The notes: generated by a model not told the origin, from the letters alone. 64,000 bases of DNA from Sphingomonadales bacterium (GCA_016872155.1 VHBB01000003.1:1-64000), one strand, 5' to 3'. Positions 35,988-44,693 are shown, numbered from the stretch's first letter. Translations and numbers: made by a program.

Positions 35988-37100
35988 ATGCTTCGGATAC
36001 AAAAAATAGCGCTGCTGCAGTTCAAGAATTACTCGCGTTTCGAGGCAAATTTTGAACAACGGGTCGTAGGTATCTGTGGTGCCAATGGGGTCGGCAAAAC
36101 CAGCTTGTTGGACGCTATTCATTACCTGGGACTGACCAAAAGTTACTTTAGCCGGCAAGACCAATTGGTGGTTCAATCGGGCCAGGAAGGGTTTAGAATA
36201 GAGGGCAGTGTAGAGCTTAACGGATTGTCTTCTGCCGTAGCCTGCGTGGTAAGAGAAGCCGGAAAAAAAGAGTTCTATTTAAACGGCGCGCCCTACGAAA
36301 AGCTGTCGACCCATATTGGTAAATTTCCGGTGGTAGTAATCGCTCCCGACGATGTGTTGCTGGTAACGGGAGACAGTAAAGAACGAAGATCATTTATCGA
36401 TCAACTTTTGGCGCAGGTCAACCCTGTCTATTTACAATCCCTCATTCGCTATAACCGTGTTTTGTTGCAACGCAATGCACTGCTTAAGCAATCCGATTTT
36501 TTTGCCAATTCCGAGCTTTCGCTGCTCGATGTGCTCGATGAACAATTATCAAAAGAGGGACATACTATCTACGAGACCAGGGCAGAATTTCTAGGTCCAT
36601 TTATTAAACTTGTAGAAGAAAACTACCGATCCATTGCAGCTACAACCAGTAATGGAGCTACTACTCCACCCGTTACCGAATCGGTTTCTATCGAGTATCA
36701 AAGTCAGTTAAAGGATCGTCCTTTAAGCGAATTGCTTCGGCAAAGCCGGCCGGCCGATCAGGCGGCCCAACGAACGACCCGGGGTGTTCACCGCGACGAG
36801 CTTCAGTTTACCTTGCTGCAACAACCCTTTCGACAAATGGCCTCACAGGGTCAGCGCAAGAGCCTGCTCTTTGCGCTAAAGCTGGCCCAGGTTCAAGTGA
36901 TCAAAGAAATAAAAGGATTCTCTCCTCTTCTACTGCTCGATGATGTCTTCGAAAAGTTAGATGAAATGCGAATCCAAAATCTGCTGCAAAAGGTCTGCTC
37001 CGACACGGATGGTCAGCTCTTTATTACCGATACCAGCGCCGAGCGCCTTGGGCTTCAGTTGTCTGCGCTCGGGGTTCCTTTTCAGCTCGTTTCGCTCTAA
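35988..37100 (+). CDS. recF: DNA replication and repair protein RecF
   Basis: A RecF-family ATPase that helps load RecA at gaps. From ATG 35988 (MLRIQKIALLQFKNY) the protein is 370 residues; an in-frame ATG 12 bases earlier is less typical. The Walker A motif GANGVGKT is at 31-38, the signature-like SQGQRKSL is near 290, and the Walker B LLLLDDVFEKLDEMR follows. It is followed 20 bases later by a DUF721 (DciA-like) gene, a common Bacteroidota arrangement, and is divergent from pdhA. Confidence 0.95.
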   Translation: MLRIQKIALLQFKNYSRFEANFEQRVVGICGANGVGKTSLLDAIHYLGLTKSYFSRQDQLVVQSGQEGFRIEGSVELNGLSSAVACVVREAGKKEFYLNGAPYEKLSTHIGKFPVVVIAPDDVLLVTGDSKERRSFIDQLLAQVNPVYLQSLIRYNRVLLQRNALLKQSDFFANSELSLLDVLDEQLSKEGHTIYETRAEFLGPFIKLVEENYRSIAATTSNGATTPPVTESVSIEYQSQLKDRPLSELLRQSRPADQAAQRTTRGVHRDELQFTLLQQPFRQMASQGQRKSLLFALKLAQVQVIKEIKGFSPLLLLDDVFEKLDEMRIQNLLQKVCSDTDGQLFITDTSAERLGLQLSALGVPFQLVSL

Positions 37101-37108
37101 GGGTACCC

Positions 37109-37116
37109 TATCTTTG
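37109..37116 (+). promoter_or_regulatory. -7 promoter element for the DUF721 gene (leaderless geometry)
   Basis: TATCTTTG matches TAnnTTTG, with four bases (CCAT) before the ATG at 37121, so transcription should begin at the start codon. Confidence 0.75.
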
Positions 37117-37120
37117 CCAT

Positions 37121-37402
37121 ATGGCACAGTATTCGATGGCCGAGGCCCTGCAACAATTTTTAAATGAGAGTCGCATTAAAGGAGACGTACAGGCTTTTCA
37201 GATTCAAGAAGCCTGGGAATCTATTATGGGAAAGACCGTTGCCCGCTATACCGATTCGATCAAGATTTTTGGGGATCGTCTGATTATCTCTACGACAGTA
37301 GGTCCTCTAAAAAATGAGTTGCATTTTCAAAAGGAATCCATCATCAAACGTGTCAACGAGGCCATGGGGGCCGAGATCGTGAAAGAGGTGCTTATTCAAT
37401 AA
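37121..37402 (+). CDS. DUF721 / DciA-like protein
   Basis: A 93-residue protein of the DUF721 family, related to the N-terminal part of DciA, the ancestral replicative helicase (DnaB) operator. Motifs typical of the family are AWESIMGKTVARYTDSIKIF and LIISTTVGPLKNELHF, the latter with the usual conserved Leu/His pattern. It follows recF, so a link with replication fits. It also has an exact promoter element of its own. The last 11 bases overlap the convergent BT_3928-family gene. Confidence 0.85.
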   Translation: MAQYSMAEALQQFLNESRIKGDVQAFQIQEAWESIMGKTVARYTDSIKIFGDRLIISTTVGPLKNELHFQKESIIKRVNEAMGAEIVKEVLIQ

Positions 37403-38492
37403 CTGACAGGGCGCACCCTATACTTCTCTTTTTTCGTATTGTTCCACGATCTACCAACATAATGGTTGGCTCTACCCTTGCCGCCGTTTGGATCGCTTTA
37501 AGATCACAGCTGAATACAGGTAGATCAGTAAGTGCGAGTGCGGAGAGTCGAAGAGCGGCTTCGTTGGGCTGTGCGGTAATCAATAGCACAGGTAGATTCT
37601 TTTTTCGCGCTTCTTTTTCAAGGGCCAAGAACGATGCTTTCCAACGATCGAAAGATCGCATCGAGGCGGCCCAGATCCAAATGGCAGGCCCTGTATTTAA
37701 GATCGCATCGGTAGAATCAGCACCCGAAATTCCTTGTAGGGCGAAACCTTTAATGGGAGCTTCGTTATTACTTCCCTTTCGTATAAGCCTATCTTCTCTG
37801 CCTACGAACTCATACGCAGCAGAAAAATCGGCCGGAAAATCACTGGCCGGAAAACGAATCTCACGTCCATTTTTTCGGTAGGTAAACTCAATCACAAAAC
37901 TATCGGCAATGGCATTGGACGGAATTTTCATTGCTTCGGGTATGCTGGCCATTTCTTTGTAGGGCAGGCAATCTACCAAGGGTAGATATCGCAACGCGTA
38001 TAGCTGAAACCCGAATGCAAAAAAGGTCGATAGCAAAATGGGGAGACGCTGGCGAAACGAAAAAACGAATGAATCGGTTTTGCTTGCGTTTAGCAATAAA
38101 AACCCGATCAAAACGGTCAGCACAACATCTTTGCCAAAGGAGACGCCCGAAGAAATAGGAAGACAATCGCCAAAGCACCCACAGTTCTTGGGCATGCCCG
38201 TAAAAAAAGTATAACCGGTCAGAACGGTAAAAAGCAAGATCAATGCCAGCAACAGCCAATTGATGTAGCGAAGCGCCCACCCCATAAGTAAAGCCACGCC
38301 CGCGACGATCTCTACACTGTTAAGTACTATCGATGCGGTAAGTGTGTAGGGCTCGAACCCATGCCATTTCCATACTTCGAAGAATTCTTGCATCTTATAG
38401 CTAAGACCCAAGGGGTCATTGGCTTTGACCAGTCCCGAGAAAATAAACAGCAACCCCACTGCCCACCGTACGAGTAGCAAGACGACTTTCAT
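37392..38492 (-). CDS. BT_3928 family membrane protein (DoxX/MauE-like)
   Basis: A 366-residue inner-membrane protein. The first 140 residues form a DoxX/MauE-like four-helix bundle (LVRWAVGLLFIFSGLVKAND at the start) with the Cys motif NCGCFGDCLP in a loop. A fifth helix near 150-170 leads to a soluble C-terminal part of about 190 residues. The CGCFGDC motif suggests a thiol-redox role, as in MauE/VKOR-like proteins, but this is inference. Its start overlaps the DUF1599 stop by 4 bases, so translation is probably coupled, and this neighbourhood with folP is, as I recall, conserved in Bacteroidota. Confidence 0.85.
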   Translation of the reverse strand: MKVVLLLVRWAVGLLFIFSGLVKANDPLGLSYKMQEFFEVWKWHGFEPYTLTASIVLNSVEIVAGVALLMGWALRYINWLLLALILLFTVLTGYTFFTGMPKNCGCFGDCLPISSGVSFGKDVVLTVLIGFLLLNASKTDSFVFSFRQRLPILLSTFFAFGFQLYALRYLPLVDCLPYKEMASIPEAMKIPSNAIADSFVIEFTYRKNGREIRFPASDFPADFSAAYEFVGREDRLIRKGSNNEAPIKGFALQGISGADSTDAILNTGPAIWIWAASMRSFDRWKASFLALEKEARKKNLPVLLITAQPNEAALRLSALALTDLPVFSCDLKAIQTAARVEPTIMLVDRGTIRKKRSIGCALSVIE

Positions 38493-39019
38493 AGCAGAAT
38501 AAGGGCAAAGACAGCGTAATTGATAATATCTTGGTAGTTGGCATCGATCCCTTCGCTGATCAGTGTCTTTCCATCGTTTTCCAAGATCTGCCGAATGCGC
38601 TGCAGCTTCATAAGAATTAAGTCTACAAAACTTTCTTGGCTCATACTTCGCCAGGCCTCTCCATAGTCGTGATTCTTATCTTGCATCAGCGATTTGGTCT
38701 TCGAGATCTCGCGATCATACAGTTGCTCCAGCAACGGTAATGCCAGCTCTTGTTCTTCTTCTTCGGGCAGTTGTAGCTGCAAAAGACCTATGACCGCGTA
38801 GTTGATGATTCCCTTAAACTCGGCTGCTACCCCCTCTTCTATCTTTTGCTGCCCTTTTTGTTGTATGGTACGAATTCGCTGGGCCTTAATAAAGATCTGA
38901 TCGACGATCGAGATCGTGCGCAGCACTCGCCATGCCGTTCCGTAATCGGCGGCCTTTTTTAAAAAAATATCTTTACACGTCTGAATGGTTTCGTCGTACT
39001 GTTGTGATGTATTGACCAT
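38489..39019 (-). CDS. DUF1599 protein with two tandem repeats
   Basis: A 176-residue protein made of two similar halves. Half one has KKAADYGTAWRVLR and GIINYAVIGLLQL; half two has DKNHDYGEAWRSMS and DIINYAVFALILL. Each half is thus DYGxAWR, then KxQRIR, then IINYAV. This is DUF1599, all-alpha and perhaps related to nucleotide-modifying or MazG-like folds; no activity is known to me. It is divergent from folP, 50 bases between the starts, and coupled to the BT_3928-family gene downstream. Confidence 0.85.
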   Translation of the reverse strand: MVNTSQQYDETIQTCKDIFLKKAADYGTAWRVLRTISIVDQIFIKAQRIRTIQQKGQQKIEEGVAAEFKGIINYAVIGLLQLQLPEEEEQELALPLLEQLYDREISKTKSLMQDKNHDYGEAWRSMSQESFVDLILMKLQRIRQILENDGKTLISEGIDANYQDIINYAVFALILL

Positions 39020-39036
39020 AGCGAAATCGGCTTTCT

Positions 39037-39044
39037 TACCTTTG
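39037..39044 (+). promoter_or_regulatory. -7 promoter element for folP
   Basis: TACCTTTG matches TAnnTTTG exactly and lies 25 bases before the folP ATG. Confidence 0.7.
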
Positions 39045-39069
39045 CTCCAAAAGTAACAAACGAAAACGA

Positions 39070-39894
39070 ATGTTTACCCTTCGTAACAAAGAACGCACCC
39101 TTTCTGTGGATAAGCCCGTGGTGATGGGGATACTCAACATTACCCCCGATTCATTCTTTGTGGGAAGCCGCTACGAACAGCTCGACCATGTACTCGAGAA
39201 AGCAGAGCAAATGCTGCAAAATGGGGCCACGATCTTAGATATTGGGGGGCAAAGCACCAGACCCGGCAGCACAAGAATAGATGCCGCTTCCGAATGGGCA
39301 CGCATTGAAAATCCATTACGCGAATTGGTCAAACGATTTCCTGAAGCTTTTATTTCGATCGACACCTATCATGCGGCCGTAGCCACCCATGCGCTTAATG
39401 AGGGGGCCTTTATGATCAACGATATCTCGGCAGGAGAAATGGATAAGAATATGATCGATACCGTTGCCCGGGCGGGCGCCCCTTATGTAATTATGCATAT
39501 GCGGGGTACCCCTGCTACCATGCAGGAGCAAACGCAATACGATGATCTCACCCAAGAAGTGATCGCCTATCTAAAGGCCAAAAAAGACAGCTGCATACAA
39601 CGGGGCATTACCGATCTGGTGGTAGATCCTGGCTTTGGGTTTGCCAAAACCATCGCACAAAATTTTCAATTACTCGCGCAGTTAGAAAAGTTTTCGGTGC
39701 TGCAAAGCCCGTTGCTGCTGGGCATCTCAAGAAAATCTTTTATATACAAGACCCTCGGATGCTTACCCGAACAGGCCTTAAACGGAAGCACCTTTCTGCA
39801 TGCCATTGGGCTGCAAAAAGGTGCTGCTATCTTGCGGGTGCACGATGTAAAAGAAGCCGTTGAGGCTATTCGTCTCTTTGAACGAATGCGCTAA
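39070..39894 (+). CDS. folP: Dihydropteroate synthase
   Basis: Joins p-aminobenzoate to dihydropterin pyrophosphate in folate synthesis and is the target of sulfonamides. The 274-residue TIM-barrel protein has both family signatures: VMGILNITPDSFFVG near residue 18 and ILDIGGQSTRPGST near 57. Later FGFAKTIAQNFQLL and LLLGISRKSFI are also typical. It ends directly against the stop of the convergent FKBP gene, with no bases between. Confidence 0.96.
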   Translation: MFTLRNKERTLSVDKPVVMGILNITPDSFFVGSRYEQLDHVLEKAEQMLQNGATILDIGGQSTRPGSTRIDAASEWARIENPLRELVKRFPEAFISIDTYHAAVATHALNEGAFMINDISAGEMDKNMIDTVARAGAPYVIMHMRGTPATMQEQTQYDDLTQEVIAYLKAKKDSCIQRGITDLVVDPGFGFAKTIAQNFQLLAQLEKFSVLQSPLLLGISRKSFIYKTLGCLPEQALNGSTFLHAIGLQKGAAILRVHDVKEAVEAIRLFERMR

Positions 39895-40788
39895 TTACTT
39901 CTTTTGCGCAGGCTGCGAAGCCTGTACATCTAACACGGTAAAATCAAATATCAAATGCTCGTAAGGTTTGATGGGCGCACCGGGAGGAGGAGCTGCACCA
40001 TACCCCAAAGTAGAGGGAATATAGACCTTGGCTTTACCTCCTTTGCGCATAAAGGGCATGGCTTCGTCAAAACCCTTGATCATTTGCCCAACACCCACAC
40101 TAAAACGGAGGGGCTCTACATGCTTAAAGGTCGTATCGGTATTGCTGTCAAAAACCTTGCCCGCAAAGGTCGATCCGGTATAATTGACCGAAACAAAATT
40201 GCCGGCCTGAATCAATTCACCGCTACCGGGGGTAATGATCTCTACAAAGGCACCCGATGGAGTGCGCTGTAATCCGGCCAATTTTTTACCCAAAAAGGCC
40301 TCTACCTCTTTTGATTCCCGCACCGCATAAGCCTTTGTCTCTTTCTCTTCGTCCAAACGCTTTAAGCTATCATTGGCCAAGATGCCCAACACCTTGAACT
40401 TGGTAATAATGCGGTCTCCGTTTTTAAATTGAGGAGGCAAATTACCCGGAGGCATTCTTTTGATAAAAGTATCCATCATTTGAGTGGCAATAACCGAGTC
40501 GCCAACATGCAACTTACCCCACAGCTCAGAGATGTCATAAGGCTGCGACTGGCCACCCATGGGTACATACAAAGGAATTTTATTGCCCGTTGTAAAGTAG
40601 ACACTGTCATTGATCTGTTGCAACAAGTGAAGCTTTAGGTATTCGCCCGATTTGGCTACTTGGGTATCTTTTCCAGGAAAAAGTTGATAAGGCATACCGC
40701 CGGCCGTTTTCTGATAAGAGGGGCCGCCACAAGAGGCAAGCAGCAATGCTCCTGCCAATACGACCAGTACAGCGTTGAAAAGTTTCAT
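39895..40788 (-). CDS. FKBP-type peptidyl-prolyl isomerase lipoprotein
   Basis: A 297-residue lipoprotein: the signal peptide ends in the lipobox LASC (Cys20). The C-terminal FKBP domain (about 178-290) has VSVNYTGSTFAGKVFDSN, FSVGVGQMIKGFDEAMPFM and YGAAPPPGAPIKPYEHLIFD, which form the usual prolyl-isomerase pocket. The middle part (about 45-150, HVGDSVIATQ, NGDRIITKFKVL) looks like a second, degenerate FKBP-like domain. It folds or helps proteins in the periplasm or outer envelope. GldI is a member of this general class, but nothing here shows that this is GldI. Confidence 0.88.
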   Translation of the reverse strand: MKLFNAVLVVLAGALLLASCGGPSYQKTAGGMPYQLFPGKDTQVAKSGEYLKLHLLQQINDSVYFTTGNKIPLYVPMGGQSQPYDISELWGKLHVGDSVIATQMMDTFIKRMPPGNLPPQFKNGDRIITKFKVLGILANDSLKRLDEEKETKAYAVRESKEVEAFLGKKLAGLQRTPSGAFVEIITPGSGELIQAGNFVSVNYTGSTFAGKVFDSNTDTTFKHVEPLRFSVGVGQMIKGFDEAMPFMRKGGKAKVYIPSTLGYGAAPPPGAPIKPYEHLIFDFTVLDVQASQPAQKK

Positions 40789-40797
40789 AGATGTGTT

Positions 40798-41805
40798 TTA
40801 TTGAGTAAGAGATAATTGATGCGGTAATGCTGCTTTAAACGCAGCTACGGCCTCTTCAAGTGACTGACCACTGCGGCCTCCGGCAGCATTGTAGTGACCA
40901 CCCCCTTCAAAGTAGGTTCGGGCAAAGGTATTGCAATCGAACTGCCCTTTGCTTCGAAAGCTCCATTTTCTTTCTTCGCTCCTGTCTATGACCAAGGCTG
41001 CAAAGCGAATCCCCTGAATGGATTGGGGATAGTTGACCAATCCTTCGGTGTCGCCGGTTTTGATATTGAACTGTACCAGATCGGCCTTGGGAATCGCAAT
41101 AAGCGCCGTATTATACTCGTACAAGATCTCCATGCGGTGCAACAGTACATGGCCGGTAAAACGTAATCGATTCTCCAAGAAATTATCGTATAAACCCTCG
41201 TGAACTTTACCATGATCCAACCCGCGTCTTTTAAGATCGGCCACCAGGGTATGTACAGCTGCATGGGTCGAAGAAAAACGAAACGACCCCGTATCGCCAA
41301 CCACTCCTGCATATATGCAAGTGGCAATATCTTGGTCAATAAGATCGGCGTCTCTTGCGGCAACGATAAAATCGTAGATCATTTCGCATGTAGAACTCTT
41401 TTGGGTATCGCTAACACCAAATGTAAACGAGGCCGTATCGGGTTCTTGGTGATGGTCGATCAGCACCTTGGTGCAGGTCAAGGCCCGTAGCGAATCAGTC
41501 ATTGATTTAGTGCGATAAAAGATATTGAAATCCAGACAAAATAAAATATCGGCCTCTCTCAACAGCTTCTCAGCGCTGATGGTCTCTTGTTCGTAATTGA
41601 TCACTTGCGCCGTGCCGGGCATCCAATCCACAAATCCGGCCCAGTTGGTCGGCGATAGCACAGAAACCTGGTGTCCCTTTTTGCGCAGGTAATGACCCAG
41701 TGCCAGCGAAGACCCCATGGCATCCGCATCGGGTTTTTGATGCGTGGTAATGACCATCTTTTGGGGTTGTTGCAGCAGCGAAAAAAGATCGTGAATCGGT
41801 TTCAT
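40798..41805 (-). CDS. nrnA: NrnA-type DHH phosphoesterase (nanoRNase / pAp phosphatase)
   Basis: A 335-residue DHH/DHHA1 protein that degrades very short RNAs and 3'-phosphoadenosine 5'-phosphate. Metal-binding motifs: THQKPDADAMG (His22, Asp26, Asp28), FCLD near 90, LIDHH (117-119) and VVGDTGSFRF; the DHHA1 domain ends in GGHYNAAGG. I choose ATG 41805 because the longer frame from 41865 would begin upstream of the -7-like element at 41817-41824. It lies 9 bases before the FKBP gene on the same strand and is divergent from ndk. Confidence 0.92.
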   Translation of the reverse strand: MKPIHDLFSLLQQPQKMVITTHQKPDADAMGSSLALGHYLRKKGHQVSVLSPTNWAGFVDWMPGTAQVINYEQETISAEKLLREADILFCLDFNIFYRTKSMTDSLRALTCTKVLIDHHQEPDTASFTFGVSDTQKSSTCEMIYDFIVAARDADLIDQDIATCIYAGVVGDTGSFRFSSTHAAVHTLVADLKRRGLDHGKVHEGLYDNFLENRLRFTGHVLLHRMEILYEYNTALIAIPKADLVQFNIKTGDTEGLVNYPQSIQGIRFAALVIDRSEERKWSFRSKGQFDCNTFARTYFEGGGHYNAAGGRSGQSLEEAVAAFKAALPHQLSLTQ

Positions 41806-41816
41806 AAAGATGATGG

Positions 41817-41824
41817 CGAAGGTA
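41817..41824 (-). promoter_or_regulatory. Probable -7 element for nrnA (TTCG variant)
   Basis: TACCTTCG on the minus strand is TAnnTTTG with C for T in the third tract position. It lies 11 bases before the nrnA ATG. Confidence 0.5.
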
Positions 41825-41838
41825 TGAAATAAAGGCCG

Positions 41839-41846
41839 TAACTTCG
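41839..41846 (+). promoter_or_regulatory. Probable -7 element for ndk (TTCG variant)
   Basis: TAACTTCG on the plus strand lies 21 bases before the ndk ATG. It and the nrnA element form a divergent promoter pair 14 bases apart. Confidence 0.5.
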
Positions 41847-41867
41847 CGGCGCAAAACCTCCACACCC

Positions 41868-42284
41868 ATGAGCAACAGAACCTTTACCATGATCAAGCCC
41901 GATGCCTTCCGTAACGGTCACAGCGGTGCTATTTTGGATCGTATTACCAAAGAGGGCTTTTCGATCAAAGCCCTTAAAATGGTGAAACTCTCTGCCGAGA
42001 AAGCCGGCGAATTCTATGCCATTCACAAAGAAAGACCCTTCTATGGCGAGCTGGTTGCTTTTATGAGTAGCGGTCCTATTATTGCAGCCATTTTAGAAAA
42101 AGAAAATGCCGTAGAAAGTTTTCGTACGCTGATCGGTGCTACCAATCCTGCGCAAGCCGCTGAGGGTACTATTCGCAAATTGTTTGCCACTTCGGTAGGA
42201 GAAAACGCGGTACATGGCAGCGACAGCAACGAGAATGCGGCCATCGAGGGCGCTTTTTTCTTTGCTGGTCTCGATCAATTCTAA
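41868..42284 (+). CDS. ndk: Nucleoside diphosphate kinase
   Basis: Balances nucleoside triphosphate pools by transferring phosphate from ATP to NDPs. The 138-residue length is standard. The catalytic His116 lies in NAVHGSDS, and TMIKPDAF at the N-terminus and [14 protein letters not shown] are family motifs. The gene stands alone between divergent nrnA and the convergent DUF2141 gene, with 12 bases to the latter's stop. Confidence 0.97.
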   Translation: MSNRTFTMIKPDAFRNGHSGAILDRITKEGFSIKALKMVKLSAEKAGEFYAIHKERPFYGELVAFMSSGPIIAAILEKENAVESFRTLIGATNPAQAAEGTIRKLFATSVGENAVHGSDSNENAAIEGAFFFAGLDQF

Positions 42285-42296
42285 GCCGATATCTTT

Positions 42297-42764
42297 TTAG
42301 TAACGCACGTTAATTCGGACCCATTTTCTCTCTCCCTTTTTTAGGGATATGGAAGCTTTTGTAAACGACGGCGGACCAAAGAGTCCCATTACATTATTCG
42401 AAAATCCATAACCCTCTTTGGGTAGTCCCAGGGCCGATGTATTCATCTTATTATCGCCATTTTCGTCGTGCAATAAAGCGATCGCATATTGTCCGGGTAA
42501 CAGAGAATCGATCTCAACTTGCACCTTTCCCTCTTTTCCCAGCGCAACACGACCTTTGTAATAGGCCAGTGCAGGTTGATCGGGATATCCCTTTCCGTCT
42601 TTAAACAGACTATACAGAATCGCACCTGTAGAATTTCTGGTGCCACCGACACTCAGTTGAATGGAGCCGTATCCGTATGCGGACTGTGCATAAAGGGATG
42701 CGTTCAAGGCGAATGCCAACAAGGCACATTGACTACTTATTATCAACGACGGCTTCTTGGCCAT
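42297..42764 (-). CDS. DUF2141 secreted protein
   Basis: A 155-residue protein with a signal peptide (KKPSLIISSQCALLAFALN..., cleaved near LYAQ) and a single beta-rich DUF2141 domain. The diagnostic parts are ALLHDENGDNKMNT and GLPKEGYGFSNN. The function is unknown; the family is frequent in Bacteroidota envelopes. The ATG lies inside the last 32 bases of ubiD in another frame. The signal peptide begins there directly, so the overlap appears genuine and suggests coupled translation. Confidence 0.85.
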   Translation of the reverse strand: MAKKPSLIISSQCALLAFALNASLYAQSAYGYGSIQLSVGGTRNSTGAILYSLFKDGKGYPDQPALAYYKGRVALGKEGKVQVEIDSLLPGQYAIALLHDENGDNKMNTSALGLPKEGYGFSNNVMGLFGPPSFTKASISLKKGERKWVRINVRY

Positions 42765-44658
42765 AAAGTTGTTCTTTATACTTTAGCGAGGGCGATGTTA
42801 AAAAAGGACCTACTCCCAATTGATTCCATTTTGCATCGACCGCTTGAATGGTTTTATCATCGGCCACGATAATATTGGGCCAGTCACGCTGAAAATTATC
42901 CAGCTCTTTTGTTTTGCGAGTTCCATCCAAACCCAGACAACCTATAGTACCGGTGGCAAGTACTGTTTGGTATAAATATTGATCGCGTTTAGGGTCCAGG
43001 TTATTACAAAAACGCCAGAGCGCCGTGGGTAGATCGTTAGGATCAACGGTATGCTCCACATAAAGGATCATCTTGATTCCGCGACAGATCTCGAGTGAAG
43101 AGACAGCACTATGCAAGTCACGAATATGTCCGGGCCGCTCTTTTTTAACTGCAATGAGTAAGCAAGGGATCTGATCGTCGAGCAAGCTGGCGTTGACCGA
43201 TTTGATCGCTGCGAATTCTGCTAACAAAGAGGCCGTTAGCAAGGCAGGTGTCGTCGCAGGCAACATAAAAAGCGCACCATCTTCGGTCTCTTCCGGAAAT
43301 TTAGCGGTGCCATCAATGCACATCTTTCCACCAAATCCCAATTTGCTACAGCTATGATCTAATACATCCATAGGGCCGCTCGAAAAGAAAACATCGGTTA
43401 CCGGATTAAGATGCTTAAATACATAGCGGGCCAGGGCCTTGTAATCTTGTATACGAACACCCTGATCGGCGAGCACTAAGATCTTATTGAACATCATTTG
43501 ACCCGCCCCCCACATAGCGTTCATCACCTTTTGTCCTTGTCCGGCATACTCTTTGTTGATCTTGGTGATGACCAGATTATGAAAGACTCCCTCTACCGGC
43601 ATATCCATATCCATGATCTCGGGCACCATGGTCATTTTAATAGGAGCTAAAAAGATCCGCTCGGTGGCTTTACCCAACCAAGCATCCTCTTGCGGCGGAA
43701 TACCGACAATGGTAGCAGGATAAACGGCATTGCGGCGATGCGTAATGGCCGTAATATGAAAACGAGGATACCAATCAGGAAGCGAGTAGTAACCGGTGTG
43801 ATCGCCAAAGGGTCCTTCCCAAATAAGTTCATCGTTGGGGTCCACATAGCCCTCTATAATGAAGTCAGCATCGGCCGGAACTTCGATCTCGGGTTGCGTG
43901 AGGCACTTGACTAGTTCAACTTTCTTTTTTCTCAAAAAACCCGCCAGCATGTATTCGTCCACATTCTCCGGCAATGGCGCTGTAGCACTGTAGGCATAGA
44001 CCGGATCTCCACCCAAGGCTACGGCCACCGGCATTTTCTTGCCTAGTTTTTTATACTCGGCAAAATGCTTGGCACTTACTTTATGCTTATGCCAGTGCAT
44101 ACCGGTAAGAGTAGGGCCAAAGACTTGCATACGGTACATGCCCACATTACGACTTTGTGTTACTGGGTCCTTGGTATGAATAACCGGAAGGGTTACAAAA
44201 GGACCTCCGTCTTTTGGCCAGCAGGTGATAACAGGAACCTTTGTGATATCGGGTTCTGCCATTATAACTTCTTGACAAGCGCCCCTACCCTTTTTTACGG
44301 CAGGCATCCAACTGGCAAAGGCTCCCAGCTTGGGTAGCAGTTTTAACTTATCGAGCATCGACTCCTTGGGGGCCGAGATCATCTTAAAAAGTTCTTCGAT
44401 CTCACGGGCGGTCTCGTCCAGATCTGAAACGCCCAAGGCCATACACATTCTACGCTCACTCCCGTAGGCGTTCATTAAAACAGGAAAATCATACCCGGTA
44501 TTCTCAAACAAAAGGGCCTTTCCACCTTCACCCGACTTACTAATACGGTCGGTGATCTCGGCAATTTCGAGATGAGGGTCGACAAAGGTTTTGATCCGCA
44601 CCAGTTCGTTTGCTTTTTCGAGTGCCTCAATAAAAGCTTGTTGATCTTTCCAGGCCAT
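42733..44658 (-). CDS. UbiD-family decarboxylase
   Basis: A 641-residue prenyl-FMN-dependent decarboxylase. Family markers are MYRMQVFGPTLTGMHWHKHK, LGGDPVYAYSATAPLPE and EGPFGDHTGYYS, the last near the active-site Glu/His region. Long UbiD proteins in Bacteroidota are usually annotated as menaquinone biosynthesis decarboxylases, consistent with a respiratory quinone role. A ubiX (prenyl-FMN synthase) gene is not in the window. It is flanked upstream by the epimerase gene (35-base gap) and overlaps DUF2141 at its end. Confidence 0.9.
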   Translation of the reverse strand: MAWKDQQAFIEALEKANELVRIKTFVDPHLEIAEITDRISKSGEGGKALLFENTGYDFPVLMNAYGSERRMCMALGVSDLDETAREIEELFKMISAPKESMLDKLKLLPKLGAFASWMPAVKKGRGACQEVIMAEPDITKVPVITCWPKDGGPFVTLPVIHTKDPVTQSRNVGMYRMQVFGPTLTGMHWHKHKVSAKHFAEYKKLGKKMPVAVALGGDPVYAYSATAPLPENVDEYMLAGFLRKKKVELVKCLTQPEIEVPADADFIIEGYVDPNDELIWEGPFGDHTGYYSLPDWYPRFHITAITHRRNAVYPATIVGIPPQEDAWLGKATERIFLAPIKMTMVPEIMDMDMPVEGVFHNLVITKINKEYAGQGQKVMNAMWGAGQMMFNKILVLADQGVRIQDYKALARYVFKHLNPVTDVFFSSGPMDVLDHSCSKLGFGGKMCIDGTAKFPEETEDGALFMLPATTPALLTASLLAEFAAIKSVNASLLDDQIPCLLIAVKKERPGHIRDLHSAVSSLEICRGIKMILYVEHTVDPNDLPTALWRFCNNLDPKRDQYLYQTVLATGTIGCLGLDGTRKTKELDNFQRDWPNIIVADDKTIQAVDAKWNQLGVGPFLTSPSLKYKEQLYGQEAVVDNK

Positions 44659-44693
44659 AGATTACTAATTGATCATTATAACAAAAGCTATGT

